This document shows, in pieces, positions 1 through 6,901 of a stretch of 7,601 nucleotides of DNA (position 1 is the first letter of the stretch; each line of letters opens with the position of its first letter). The notes beneath the pieces are model-generated. The model ran no database searches, had not been told where the DNA came from, and was given only the letters and a program-made list of their open reading frames with translations. This stretch comes from an uncultured Clostridium sp. (GTDB taxonomy: Bacteria > Bacillota > Clostridia > TANB77 > CAG-508): positions 1-7,601 of the forward strand of contig CAMNND010000046.1 in the NCBI GenBank assembly GCA_946545035.1. The letters are read 5' to 3'. The position numbers and the translations under genes are program-made.

Positions 1-360
1 TTCATCAATAGTCTCAAAATAATCATCATAAAAAACTATACGTCTTTCCCAATCATTCTTTTTGTATAAACTAGCTAACATTTCATATCTCTTCTTGGCA
101 ACTAAATTGTTTCTAAATAATCCTCTGTATACACAATATAAACCAACTACAGCCAAATACATTGCCTCACTTGCTCTACTTAGCATTATACAAAATACCA
201 TCATTGCAAAAAACAATGTTGACAATGCTATCCAAAAAATTTTAAATCTTTTAACAACTATGTTATCACAGGTCCAAGACTTAAATAAATCCTCTGTTAC
301 TATATATTTATTTTCAATTAATATCTCGCTATCATCATTACTATTATCTGTAACTGCCAT
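1..360 (-). CDS. YcxB-like membrane protein, N-terminal 120 codons (C-terminus beyond the left edge)
   Basis: An open frame runs from an ATG at 358-360 to the left edge without a stop, so the C-terminus is missing. A strong Shine-Dalgarno (GAGGAG, six bases before the ATG) fixes the start. The visible product begins MAVTDNSNDDSEIL, has a short cytoplasmic lead of about 40 residues, then two hydrophobic helices (roughly residues 44-62 and 67-82). A charged stretch follows, then WERRIVFYDDYFETIDE. Two helices followed by a 'fyde.f' beta-strand motif is the layout of YcxB-like proteins, small membrane proteins of unknown function common in Firmicutes. The gene starts 26 bases after the HD hydrolase gene and is probably its downstream operon partner. 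Family assignment rests on a partial sequence and general pattern only; it could be another two-helix membrane protein with a soluble tail. Confidence 0.72.
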   Translation of the reverse strand, partial: MAVTDNSNDDSEILIENKYIVTEDLFKSWTCDNIVVKRFKIFWIALSTLFFAMMVFCIMLSRASEAMYLAVVGLYCVYRGLFRNNLVAKKRYEMLASLYKKNDWERRIVFYDDYFETIDE

Positions 361-386
361 TTATTTCTCCTCTATTAACACTATCT

Positions 387-1046
387 CTATTTAATACCAT
401 TCCACTCATCTAAGAACTCTTTCACAAATACCTTCATGTACTCAGTTCTTTCTTGCGCCCTTTTTCTTGCTGATTCTGTATTCATATTATCAGCAAGTTT
501 AAATAACTTGTGATAAAAATGATGTATTGTTGAAGGATCATCTCCATTATGCTCTGAATATTTTTCTTCCATCTCTAATGGAGCTTCTTCATCGTACATA
601 ACAACATTATGTGCTCCTCCATATGAAAATGTTCTACCTATTCCAATTGCACCAATTGCATCTAAATTATCTGCATCTTGTAATATTAATGTATTTATAT
701 CATCAACATTATTTCCATTCCAGTTATATTCTTCGTGATACTCTATTGCAAAACATATTTTATCTTTTATCTCATCTGATAAATCAGTATGATTTAATAT
801 CTCTCTTACCTTTGGAATAGAATCTTTAGGAGATACAAATTTCCCCATCTCATTTTGCATTATTCTATGTATATCATGCATAAATGCAGCAATACCAACA
901 ATTAGTTTGTCTCCATGCTCTTCCTCACATAAACTTACAGCTATATTCATTGTTCTTGTTAAGTGGCTGATATCATGACCACTAGAATCATTTTTAAATA
1001 AATCAATTATATATGGTTTTATTAATTCAATATATTCTTCTAACAT
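387..1046 (-). CDS. HD-domain phosphohydrolase, YpgQ/YedJ family
   Basis: Encodes 219 residues with the metal-binding HD signature: His28 in GHDISHLTR, His57-Asp58 in AAFMHDIHR, and an aspartate in LILQDADNLDAIGAIGIGRT (Asp124 and following). The tail STIHHFYHKLFKLADNMNT with the following Arg/Ala-rich helix is typical of the YpgQ/YedJ group, and the length fits that group. B. subtilis YpgQ is known as a metal-dependent (d)NTP pyrophosphohydrolase, so a cytoplasmic nucleotide-sanitising role is the best guess; substrate is inferred. I chose the ATG at 1044-1046 because AAGGAG lies six bases before it. An in-frame ATG at 1062-1064 would place that site inside the coding sequence and add only six residues. 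The Shine-Dalgarno directly follows the TAA of the Nudix-kinase gene, which suggests translational coupling. Confidence 0.9.
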   Translation of the reverse strand: MLEEYIELIKPYIIDLFKNDSSGHDISHLTRTMNIAVSLCEEEHGDKLIVGIAAFMHDIHRIMQNEMGKFVSPKDSIPKVREILNHTDLSDEIKDKICFAIEYHEEYNWNGNNVDDINTLILQDADNLDAIGAIGIGRTFSYGGAHNVVMYDEEAPLEMEEKYSEHNGDDPSTIHHFYHKLFKLADNMNTESARKRAQERTEYMKVFVKEFLDEWNGIK

Positions 1047-1056
1047 ACTTTTCTCC

Positions 1057-2076
1057 TTAATCATTATATTTTACTTCATAAATAACATCTACGTCTTCTT
1101 TATTTGGCTCTTCCCACATTCTTTTAACTTTCTCGATTAATCCTTCTCCGACATAAAAGTCATATCCTTGGTCGCCTTCATCAATTCTTTTGTTTCTTTT
1201 CTCAATATTTTTCATCCATGTATCATCATCTACTTTAACATAGTGAATTTCAAAGTTAATATCATTTTTCTTAAAGAAAGCTCTTATGTCTTCTCTCTGA
1301 GGTTTTGTCCATAATCCCATATCAATAATAGCTGTTCCGCCGTTATTTGCTATCTCAGCAGATTTATTTTTAAAATAATTTGTAGCTCTTCTACATAGCT
1401 CTGTATAGTCTTCACCTTTTTTATTATCTACCATATAGTATGTTAATTCATCTACACTAAAAATAATTGCATTTTCCTTTTTTCTTAATTCCTTTGCATA
1501 AGTTGATTTTCCACTCGCAACTTTTCCACATAAAGCAATTACTTTTCCTTTACTAAAAATCTTATCGAACATGCTAATTATTAGTGTTTTATATTCATCT
1601 GAACAAGGAGCCCAGATATCAGAATAAAACAATTTCTTAAACTCATCATACTTTAGCCATTTTACTTCTTCAACTTCGTCTTTTTGAAGAACAAATTCAT
1701 TTATTTCCTTATCTGTTTTTATGAAAAATATTTGGCCTATTTCCCAATAATCTTCATCTTGAATTAGCTCTCCCATGAACTTAATATCATTTTTAGATAC
1801 ATCTAATCCAATTTCTTCTTTAGCCTCTCTAATTGCTCCATCCATTGGTGATTCTCCAGCATCTACATGTCCAGCACATGCCATATCCCAGAACCCAGCA
1901 TATCTTTTTTTACACATAGCTCTTTTTTGAACTAATATTTCTCCTTTGGAATTATATACCCATGACCATGCTGGTTTGTGATAAAATCCTGGGTTTTCAG
2001 TATGACACTCAGCTCTTGTTCTAACGCCTAGATACTTACCATCTCTTGTATATACATCTAATAATTCTTCTTCCAC
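1057..2076 (-). CDS. Nudix hydrolase fused to a P-loop kinase
   Basis: A 339-residue two-domain protein. Residues 1-170 form a Nudix domain of the IPP-isomerase/YfcD-like type, with a complete Nudix box at 69-91 (Gly69, Glu75, Arg83-Glu84, Glu87-Glu88, Gly90). Residues 178-339 form an AAA_33-type predicted kinase with Walker A GKVASGKST at 184-192, a VDEL segment after the second strand, and an Arg-rich lid-like region (IEKRNKRIDEG). Nudix domains cleave nucleoside-diphosphate-linked compounds; the kinase half would transfer phosphate from ATP. The shared substrate cannot be read from sequence. Start is GTG at 2074-2076, supported by AAGGAG six bases upstream and by the domain beginning at once; no better ATG lies near. 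The frame is continuous through the junction, so this is a fusion rather than two genes. It follows the CinA-like gene by 12 bases and precedes the HD hydrolase. Confidence 0.9.
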   Translation of the reverse strand: MEEELLDVYTRDGKYLGVRTRAECHTENPGFYHKPAWSWVYNSKGEILVQKRAMCKKRYAGFWDMACAGHVDAGESPMDGAIREAKEEIGLDVSKNDIKFMGELIQDEDYWEIGQIFFIKTDKEINEFVLQKDEVEEVKWLKYDEFKKLFYSDIWAPCSDEYKTLIISMFDKIFSKGKVIALCGKVASGKSTYAKELRKKENAIIFSVDELTYYMVDNKKGEDYTELCRRATNYFKNKSAEIANNGGTAIIDMGLWTKPQREDIRAFFKKNDINFEIHYVKVDDDTWMKNIEKRNKRIDEGDQGYDFYVGEGLIEKVKRMWEEPNKEDVDVIYEVKYND

Positions 2077-2088
2077 TTTTAACTCCTT

Positions 2089-2571
2089 TTATTTTAATAA
2101 ACAAATTAGCTCTTTTGCAATTTCGTTTATTACATATTCTTTTTGTTTATTTCTATCATCACTTGGTACTACAATTTCTTTCGATGTAATATTATCATCT
2201 TTATCTAATATTGCGAACCAAACATGATTTAATTTTTCTTCTGGATTACTTGGATCTATTCTTCCCAGTTGGCCAGTTACTCCAATTGAGTAATTAGAGC
2301 CTGTATTTATCTTTACTGCCTTTGCCATTTCAATAGCTGTTTCTATACTATAAACAGAATAAGTATCAATTACTTCTTCTGGTACTCCATGTTTTATTTT
2401 TGCTTCATTACAATATGTTACGTAACTTTCTTTTATGATAGCAGATGCTCCTGAAATATTTGTTATTTCATTTGCAATACCTCCACCTGTACAGCTTTCC
2501 ATTGTCGCTATTGTTAGCTTTTTTTCTATAAGTTTATTTACAATTTCTCTCCAGAAATTTTTACTATCCAT
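2089..2571 (-). CDS. Stand-alone CinA C-terminal domain protein (PncC-like nicotinamide-nucleotide amidohydrolase family)
   Basis: At 160 residues this matches a stand-alone CinA C-terminal (PncC) domain without the N-terminal CinA half. Characteristic blocks are ESCTGG at 25-30, with Ser26 in the position of the catalytic serine, then SGAS at 40-43, VTYCNEAK ending at Lys58, and YSVYS followed by an AxxMA helix. Characterised PncC enzymes deamidate NMN to nicotinate mononucleotide in the cytosolic pyridine-nucleotide cycle. Here the usual glycine-proline loop after VTG is changed to TGQLGRIDPSN (from residue 99), so this looks like a divergent subfamily and the substrate may differ. The ATG at 2569-2571 has AGGAG nine bases upstream and overlaps the end of the kinase gene by 8 bases, so the two are probably translated together. 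Family is secure, activity is inferred. Confidence 0.87.
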   Translation of the reverse strand: MDSKNFWREIVNKLIEKKLTIATMESCTGGGIANEITNISGASAIIKESYVTYCNEAKIKHGVPEEVIDTYSVYSIETAIEMAKAVKINTGSNYSIGVTGQLGRIDPSNPEEKLNHVWFAILDKDDNITSKEIVVPSDDRNKQKEYVINEIAKELICLLK

Positions 2572-3091
2572 TGCTCTGCTCTCCTAAATAATCTAATATA
2601 ATTTTCACATTTTCATCTGTTGATTTTAATCCATCAATTATGAATTTCTTACAATTGAGATTATTAAACCAATTAATAATCTCCGACTCATCTTTTTTAT
2701 ATACTTTATCAAAAAATGTACTTTCTTTTACAAACAAATCTCCACCCTCAAGTATTCTATCTCCAAACAAATCATATGATCTTTGTTTAACTCTACTCAA
2801 TCTTGTATCCTTATCTACATCAATGTATATAACAACATCATATAGACTACTTGCTCCATTATAGTCTCCGTTACAAGATGTAAAAATGATATTATCATAT
2901 TTTTTCATATCTTCTTCTACCATTTTAGAAACAGTGGCTCTATCTTTTGGTTTATCATATTTATAGTTATCTTCTTTTACAAAATAATAATCCTCTATAT
3001 CTTTATGAACATAATTTGTTTTCTTTGCTAAAGCTCTACCAAGTGTGGATTTTCCGCTTCCATTTAGACCACATATCATTATTTTACTCAT
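2564..3091 (-). CDS. P-loop nucleoside/nucleotide-kinase-like ATPase
   Basis: Encodes 175 residues beginning with a beta-strand and Walker A, GLNGSGKST at 8-16, the order seen in adenylate/shikimate-type small-molecule kinases. A KDIEDYYF segment follows the next helix, where such kinases hold an acidic substrate-contact motif. DVVIYIDVDKDTRLSRVKQR is the usual strand before the Arg-rich lid, and the lid-like region continues with RSYDLFGDRILEGGD. No transit or membrane segment is seen; the enzyme should be cytoplasmic. The phosphate acceptor is unknown. The ATG at 3089-3091 has GGAG nine bases upstream. It overlaps the CinA-like gene by 8 bases, the closest coupling in the cluster, which hints that kinase and amidohydrolase act together, perhaps on nucleotide-like compounds (inference). 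Confidence 0.85.
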   Translation of the reverse strand: MSKIMICGLNGSGKSTLGRALAKKTNYVHKDIEDYYFVKEDNYKYDKPKDRATVSKMVEEDMKKYDNIIFTSCNGDYNGASSLYDVVIYIDVDKDTRLSRVKQRSYDLFGDRILEGGDLFVKESTFFDKVYKKDESEIINWFNNLNCKKFIIDGLKSTDENVKIILDYLGEQSNG

Positions 3092-3121
3092 ATCAAATAT
3101 CTCCGATTTATATATTAAAAT

Positions 3122-3493
3122 CTATCTTGTAAATCTCCATTGTTTGAACAAAGTACATAAACCATCATCATTCACAGATACTTGGAATATACCATCAATT
3201 TCTTGTTTTGTATTTGTTTTAGTCATCACTCTTGTCATCTGCCAATTGATTATACATATATTCTCATTATAACTAATTATTTTATACTTATATTCAATAT
3301 CTTTTTGATTATCTGCAACAACATTCCACAAATTAGTCACTTCTTCAAAATCAGCGCATGGTTTATCTATTGGATTTTCATAATATTCAACATCCTTTGA
3401 TAATGTTTCTAATGTTCTTTTCCAATCTAAGTTTTTCCATGACTCCATAAAATCTTTTGTCCATTTATCATATCTACTAAATAAACTATCCAT
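3122..3493 (-). CDS. NTF2/SnoaL-like small protein
   Basis: A 123-residue protein beginning MDSLFSRYDKWTKDFMESW. It shows an N-terminal pair of helices, an ETLSKDVEYYENP segment, a central helix (residues about 60-75), and then alternating strands ending in CTLFKQWRFTR. Helix-helix followed by a curved sheet, with a closing aromatic 'W-x-F/W' strand, is the pattern of the NTF2-like/SnoaL fold, a cone-shaped pocket used by small enzymes and binding proteins. No catalytic residues can be assigned, so the function is unknown. The ATG at 3491-3493 is preferred because AGGAGG lies exactly six bases upstream. A more distant in-frame ATG (3530-3532) would add 13 residues encoded across the upstream hairpin and lacks a good ribosome site. 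It precedes the P-loop kinase gene by 30 bases. Confidence 0.75.
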   Translation of the reverse strand: MDSLFSRYDKWTKDFMESWKNLDWKRTLETLSKDVEYYENPIDKPCADFEEVTNLWNVVADNQKDIEYKYKIISYNENICIINWQMTRVMTKTNTKQEIDGIFQVSVNDDGLCTLFKQWRFTR

Positions 3494-3523
3494 AATTCTC
3501 CTCCTAAAATACATTTTAAAATT

Positions 3524-3549
3524 AAAGGACATGCTTTCACATATCCTTT
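3524..3549 (-). terminator. Hairpin after the YgjV-like gene (terminator or attenuator)
   Basis: On the minus strand a 10-bp stem (AAAGGATATG / CATGTCCTTT) encloses the six-base loop TGAAAG, starting 4 bases after the stop of the upstream gene. In the minus transcript every position pairs, one as G-U; in a plus transcript the same position would be a C-A mismatch, which points to function in the leftward RNA. The following tract is AATTTT, a weak U-run. Only about 30 bases separate it from the next start codon, too little for a full promoter, so partial read-through termination or mRNA processing is more likely than full stop. Confidence 0.5.
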
Positions 3550-3553
3550 TAAA

Positions 3554-4069
3554 TTAATCTTTTGTTTCTTTAACGTTATCTTTTTTTCTAAAATCATTTA
3601 TATACATCTCATATATACTTACTAATAATAGAACAGTATATCCAAGAACCATGAACCATCCTTCATAGAATATGTAATATGCTCCGTAAAAAATTCCGGT
3701 TGTAATACCTGATAATCTAACCCATTTCATATCCGATTGCCATAGACAATATGTTCTTATCATAGAGCCAATTGTTGGTAATAATGATATAAATCCTGCC
3801 CATGATAAATAGCAATTTGTCATTATCAATATTTCAAAGAATATTAATATTCCTAAGTATATACTTTTACCAATCTTCTTTTTGTTTATAAATATCGATG
3901 TTCTAATTGCATTTATAATTTCAATAACACCAGCTGTTATTGCTGATATATAAAAAGCATATAACGCAGAAAATAAACACTCAAATGCTTGTACGATTAA
4001 TGCTCTTTTTCTTTTCTTTAAACATATACTTAAAATTAATGCTATGAATGCAAGTATACTAAATACCAT
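3554..4069 (-). CDS. YgjV-family inner membrane protein
   Basis: Encodes 171 residues that are mostly hydrophobic, with about six to seven predicted membrane helices (roughly 1-17, 24-42, 44-60, 68-85, 89-108, 118-133 and 137-153) and a charged cytoplasmic-looking tail (NDFRKKDNVKETKD). The block EIINAIRTSIFINKKK, the WAGFISLLPTIGSM segment and the repeated helix pairs fit the YgjV family of bacterial inner membrane proteins, whose function is unknown. The ATG at 4067-4069 has AGGAG six bases upstream. The gene follows the second hydrolase by 54 bases, the widest gap within the cluster, and that gap holds an extended -10 promoter candidate. It is followed by a hairpin. This gene may therefore form its own transcription unit inside the cluster. 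Confidence 0.8.
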   Translation of the reverse strand: MVFSILAFIALILSICLKKRKRALIVQAFECLFSALYAFYISAITAGVIEIINAIRTSIFINKKKIGKSIYLGILIFFEILIMTNCYLSWAGFISLLPTIGSMIRTYCLWQSDMKWVRLSGITTGIFYGAYYIFYEGWFMVLGYTVLLLVSIYEMYINDFRKKDNVKETKD

Positions 4070-4107
4070 TTTTATCTCCTGTAAATAGATTCAATCTTTT
4101 TGTTAGA

Positions 4108-4116
4108 ATTATAACA
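4108..4116 (-). promoter_or_regulatory. Extended -10 promoter candidate upstream of the YgjV-like gene
   Basis: The minus strand reads TGTTATAAT, a perfect TGnTATAAT extended -10, about 39 bases ahead of the ATG at 4069. The matching -35 position (about 4131-4136) reads TATAAA and is weak, which an extended -10 can tolerate. Transcription would begin near 4101 and give a leader of about 30 bases. AT-rich sequence produces such matches by chance, so this needs experimental support. Confidence 0.45.
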
Positions 4117-4123
4117 TAAAGCA

Positions 4124-4699
4124 TTATTTGTTTATATATTTTTTCATAATTTCATTTAGCTCTTCTATTTTTGTAATTCCATCTTTAATTGTGAAATGAC
4201 CAGCACCTTTTACTAAAACTTTTTCAGCATCAAGTTTTTCTGCATACTTAACACACTTTTCAAGTGGACTATTACTGTCATTATTGCTATAAATAGAGTA
4301 TTTATTCTTTATTAGATTTTTACAATTATGAAACTCTTCATCAGATATTTTAAAGACTTTCATTACATCAACAATATAATCAGTTCTTGTTCCTGAGTAA
4401 TCTACGAAACCAGCAACAGACACAAATGTATCAATATTAATATTATTTTTAACTAGATACTTTGGAATAAATTTTGTTCCAATACTATGAGCTATTACCA
4501 TACTTTCTGAATTTAAAATTCCATTTTTTACATATTGATCAAGAATACTTCCCCATGACTCTGGAGATGCTTCAGCTCTTATTGGAAATATTGGATAATA
4601 ATAATCTATATTATTATCTTTACAAAACTTTTCCACACTACCGGCAAAACTATCTATCGTATTTCCATTTAAGCTATGTATTAAAAATATATTTTTCAT
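4124..4699 (-). CDS. RBBP9/YdeN-like alpha/beta serine hydrolase (second copy)
   Basis: Encodes 191 residues with the compact alpha/beta-hydrolase plan of the RBBP9/YdeN family: first strand IFLIHSLNGN, an FPIRAEAS segment, nucleophile elbow AHSIG with Ser72, an aspartate in YSNNDS (Asp140) and a final histidine in GAGHF (His167). The family comprises small cytoplasmic serine hydrolases; natural substrates are mostly unknown. I placed the start at the ATG 4697-4699, since the product then begins MKNIFLIHS as family members do. A GTG three codons upstream sits only two bases from the GAGG site. That GAGG overlaps the TGA of the ADP-ribosylglycohydrolase gene, suggesting translational coupling. 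A related hydrolase lies at 6902-7453; the two are diverged paralogues, not a recent duplication. Confidence 0.88.
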   Translation of the reverse strand: MKNIFLIHSLNGNTIDSFAGSVEKFCKDNNIDYYYPIFPIRAEASPESWGSILDQYVKNGILNSESMVIAHSIGTKFIPKYLVKNNINIDTFVSVAGFVDYSGTRTDYIVDVMKVFKISDEEFHNCKNLIKNKYSIYSNNDSNSPLEKCVKYAEKLDAEKVLVKGAGHFTIKDGITKIEELNEIMKKYINK

Positions 4700-4712
4700 T
4701 ATATTCACATCC

Positions 4713-6077
4713 TCATTTAATTTTATTACATTCAGATACTACTAAATCATAGAAAACTTGATATGATTCGTTATCGTTGCTCCCCTTATATTCTTTTGGA
4801 TTATCATTTATTTCCAATTCAAATATAATAACAGAACTATCTGTTTCTTTGTAGTATCCTTTGAATACTTGTATTCCATTCCAACTTCTATAATAATTTA
4901 TAGACTTATCATCACAGTACATAAACCAATGGTCTTCCATCTCTTTTGGAATATGTCCATATTTTAATTCTTTAAATTCATCTTTCGTTAGACTTATATT
5001 ACATTCAAATTTTCTGCTTTTTTTAAAATCCTTACAATTCCAACTTTCAGCTGTTGCTTTTTCTTTTTTTACTGATACATTATTTATAAATAAAATATAT
5101 TTTTTAATTAAACTCTCTATATATTCTCTCTTTTTTAATTTATTAATCCACTTTTCTGGTATACAACCATATCCATATATTAAGCCAGCTAAAGCTCCTG
5201 TTAGAGCTCCGATTGTGTCTGTATCATTACCAAGATTAACTGCAAGTAGTACAGCATCTTTGTAACTCTTAGAATTTAAAACACACCATAAGCAAGCTTC
5301 AAGAGTATCAACCACATATCCACTAGATTTTATCTTATCTTCTGATAATTTAGAAATATCTTCATAAACTATTCTGTTAAATACTGACTTTAAATCATCT
5401 ACATCACCTAAAATACTGTCATTATCATTCTCTAATACATTTTTTATATTTAATTGCATATTACCATATGCTTTTCTAATATCCAATTCTTTTAGATACT
5501 CATCAATGAAAACAGTATAAATTAGGCAACTAAAAACACTATAGATATGAGCATGAGTCATTTGAGAAATATTTTTTATAACATCAAATACTGGTTCATC
5601 CGTACAATGCAAATAGATTGATATTGGCAAAATTCTCATAAGAGATCCATTTCCATTTGAATTTATGTCATTTGACCCACATAAATAATTATTTTTATCA
5701 TCTTTATATTTACGTAATGCCAAGGAAGTTGCGTTACCAACATCAAACACAACTCCATCTGGAGTATACTTTCCATTACTATACCATTCTAGAAAACAAT
5801 CCATAATATCACTATAATTAATCATATTATTTCTTACCATTGAATCAATTGTAGCAAGCATCATTGAACTGTCATCTGACCATGTACCTATTGGTTGACT
5901 GTGTGTACCATATTCTAGCATTTTTGTAACTTTTTTATTCGTTAATTCTTCTCTACTTTTGAATTCTACTGGCACACCCAATGCATCACCTACTATAAAT
6001 CCAACTAAAGCTCCTTTTATTCTTTGGGTATTATTTAATACCGAACTATTTTTTTTACTTCTAAATAATCCTAACAT
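4713..6077 (-). CDS. ADP-ribosylglycohydrolase (DraG/ARH family) with extra C-terminal domain
   Basis: Encodes 454 residues, longer than the usual 300 or so for this family. The N-terminal 330 residues show the ARH plan: GALVGFIVGDALGVPVEF from residue 22, WSDDSSM at 66-72 (metal-binding Asp68-Asp69), GNGSLMR at 142-148, THAH at 174-177 and GNDTDTIG at 283-290, where Asp285 and Asp287 are expected to bind the second metal. Such enzymes remove ADP-ribose from proteins, small molecules or nucleic acids; the target here is unknown. Residues about 344-454 form a separate domain with DHWFMYCDD (from 382) and YYRSWNGI (from 395), a motif I recall in other ARH-linked proteins but cannot name. The ATG at 6075-6077 has AGGAG seven bases upstream, overlapping the stop of the acetyltransferase gene. 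Confidence 0.92.
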   Translation of the reverse strand: MLGLFRSKKNSSVLNNTQRIKGALVGFIVGDALGVPVEFKSREELTNKKVTKMLEYGTHSQPIGTWSDDSSMMLATIDSMVRNNMINYSDIMDCFLEWYSNGKYTPDGVVFDVGNATSLALRKYKDDKNNYLCGSNDINSNGNGSLMRILPISIYLHCTDEPVFDVIKNISQMTHAHIYSVFSCLIYTVFIDEYLKELDIRKAYGNMQLNIKNVLENDNDSILGDVDDLKSVFNRIVYEDISKLSEDKIKSSGYVVDTLEACLWCVLNSKSYKDAVLLAVNLGNDTDTIGALTGALAGLIYGYGCIPEKWINKLKKREYIESLIKKYILFINNVSVKKEKATAESWNCKDFKKSRKFECNISLTKDEFKELKYGHIPKEMEDHWFMYCDDKSINYYRSWNGIQVFKGYYKETDSSVIIFELEINDNPKEYKGSNDNESYQVFYDLVVSECNKIK

Positions 6078-6088
6078 ATAAGTGCTCC

Positions 6089-6877
6089 TTACTTCATATA
6101 CTGCTCTATAACAAATCTTTCCTTAAATCCAAGCTTTTCATAAAACTTTTGATTCTTACTTTGATATTCAGTGTTTAGAGTTAAAACACCTCCACCAAGC
6201 TCTTTAAATTTTTTTATAGTAAATCCTATTACTTGTTTTCCATAGCCTTTATTCCAGTATCCTTGAGCTGTTCCTACATTATTAATTCCAGCTATTCCAT
6301 CGACATAACTAAGTGTCGCAACACTTACTGGAATATCTCCATTATATGCAACTATATGAAAATGGCTCTTATCATTTATAGTATTCTTTATTGCTTTATA
6401 ATAGCATTCTGTTATCGAATCAGCATACACATTTTCATCTGGATTTTCTGTAGAATCATTATATGCAGAAGCCAAAACTTTCATATAATCGTTATATTCT
6501 TTATCATTCTCTACTATCTTAATATCTAGATTTATATCAATTGGTACATCTTCAGCAAGTTCCATATAAACATCTGAATCATGTAATTTATAATTATTTT
6601 CTAATAGTAAATTTTTATTATTTTCATAATTTATGTCATTTTTACCTAAGTACATTGACGGATTTCTATTTATCATTTTAAATTCATTTTCCAAATTTTC
6701 TAATTTTTCTTTATTAAATTTAGTCTTTAACGTAGCAATGTTCCAAAAATAATCATCTATAACATTTGAATAGCATAATAAATAATCGTCTGTTTCTTTT
6801 CTATCATCAAAAAACATCCCTTTTAGCAATATATATTCAAAATTTAATCCATTACTTTCTACTAAAGTTTTATCCAT
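6089..6877 (-). CDS. GNAT-family N-acetyltransferase with degenerate N-terminal half
   Basis: Encodes 262 residues. The C-terminal half (about 118-262) is a GNAT acetyltransferase domain: strand FHIVAYNGDIPVSVATLSY, an acetyl-CoA pyrophosphate loop QGYWNKGYGK at 205-214, and the closing motif FYEKLGF at 245-251. The N-terminal half (about 1-110) resembles a second, degenerate GNAT-like domain: it has an equivalent fold rhythm and an ENNYKLHDSDVYMELA ending like a GNAT C-terminus, but no acetyl-CoA loop. Such two-part GNAT proteins are common in Firmicutes; the acceptor is unknown. The ATG at 6875-6877 has AAAGG eight bases upstream. It lies 24 bases after the first hydrolase gene and 11 bases before the ADP-ribosylglycohydrolase gene, so it is almost certainly co-transcribed with both. 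Confidence 0.87.
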   Translation of the reverse strand: MDKTLVESNGLNFEYILLKGMFFDDRKETDDYLLCYSNVIDDYFWNIATLKTKFNKEKLENLENEFKMINRNPSMYLGKNDINYENNKNLLLENNYKLHDSDVYMELAEDVPIDINLDIKIVENDKEYNDYMKVLASAYNDSTENPDENVYADSITECYYKAIKNTINDKSHFHIVAYNGDIPVSVATLSYVDGIAGINNVGTAQGYWNKGYGKQVIGFTIKKFKELGGGVLTLNTEYQSKNQKFYEKLGFKERFVIEQYMK

Positions 6878-6901
6878 TTTTCCAACCTTTCTTATACATT
6901 A

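Noticed and set aside
62..394. Rightward open frame rich in Leu, Ile and Ser
   Set aside because: It is antisense to the YcxB-like gene, which has a good ribosome site and a protein-like sequence; the plus frame lacks a Shine-Dalgarno and is a product of AT-rich composition.
2640..3400. Several overlapping rightward open frames
   Set aside because: All lie antisense to the P-loop kinase and NTF2-like genes, have low-complexity hydrophobic products and no ribosome sites.
4474..4752. Rightward open frame of about 90 codons
   Set aside because: Antisense to the hydrolase and the end of the ADP-ribosylglycohydrolase gene; no ribosome site and a Tyr/Leu-rich shadow composition.
6233..6529. Rightward open frame rich in Ile and Cys
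   Set aside because: Antisense to the GNAT domain with its clear acetyl-CoA loop; no plausible start signal.
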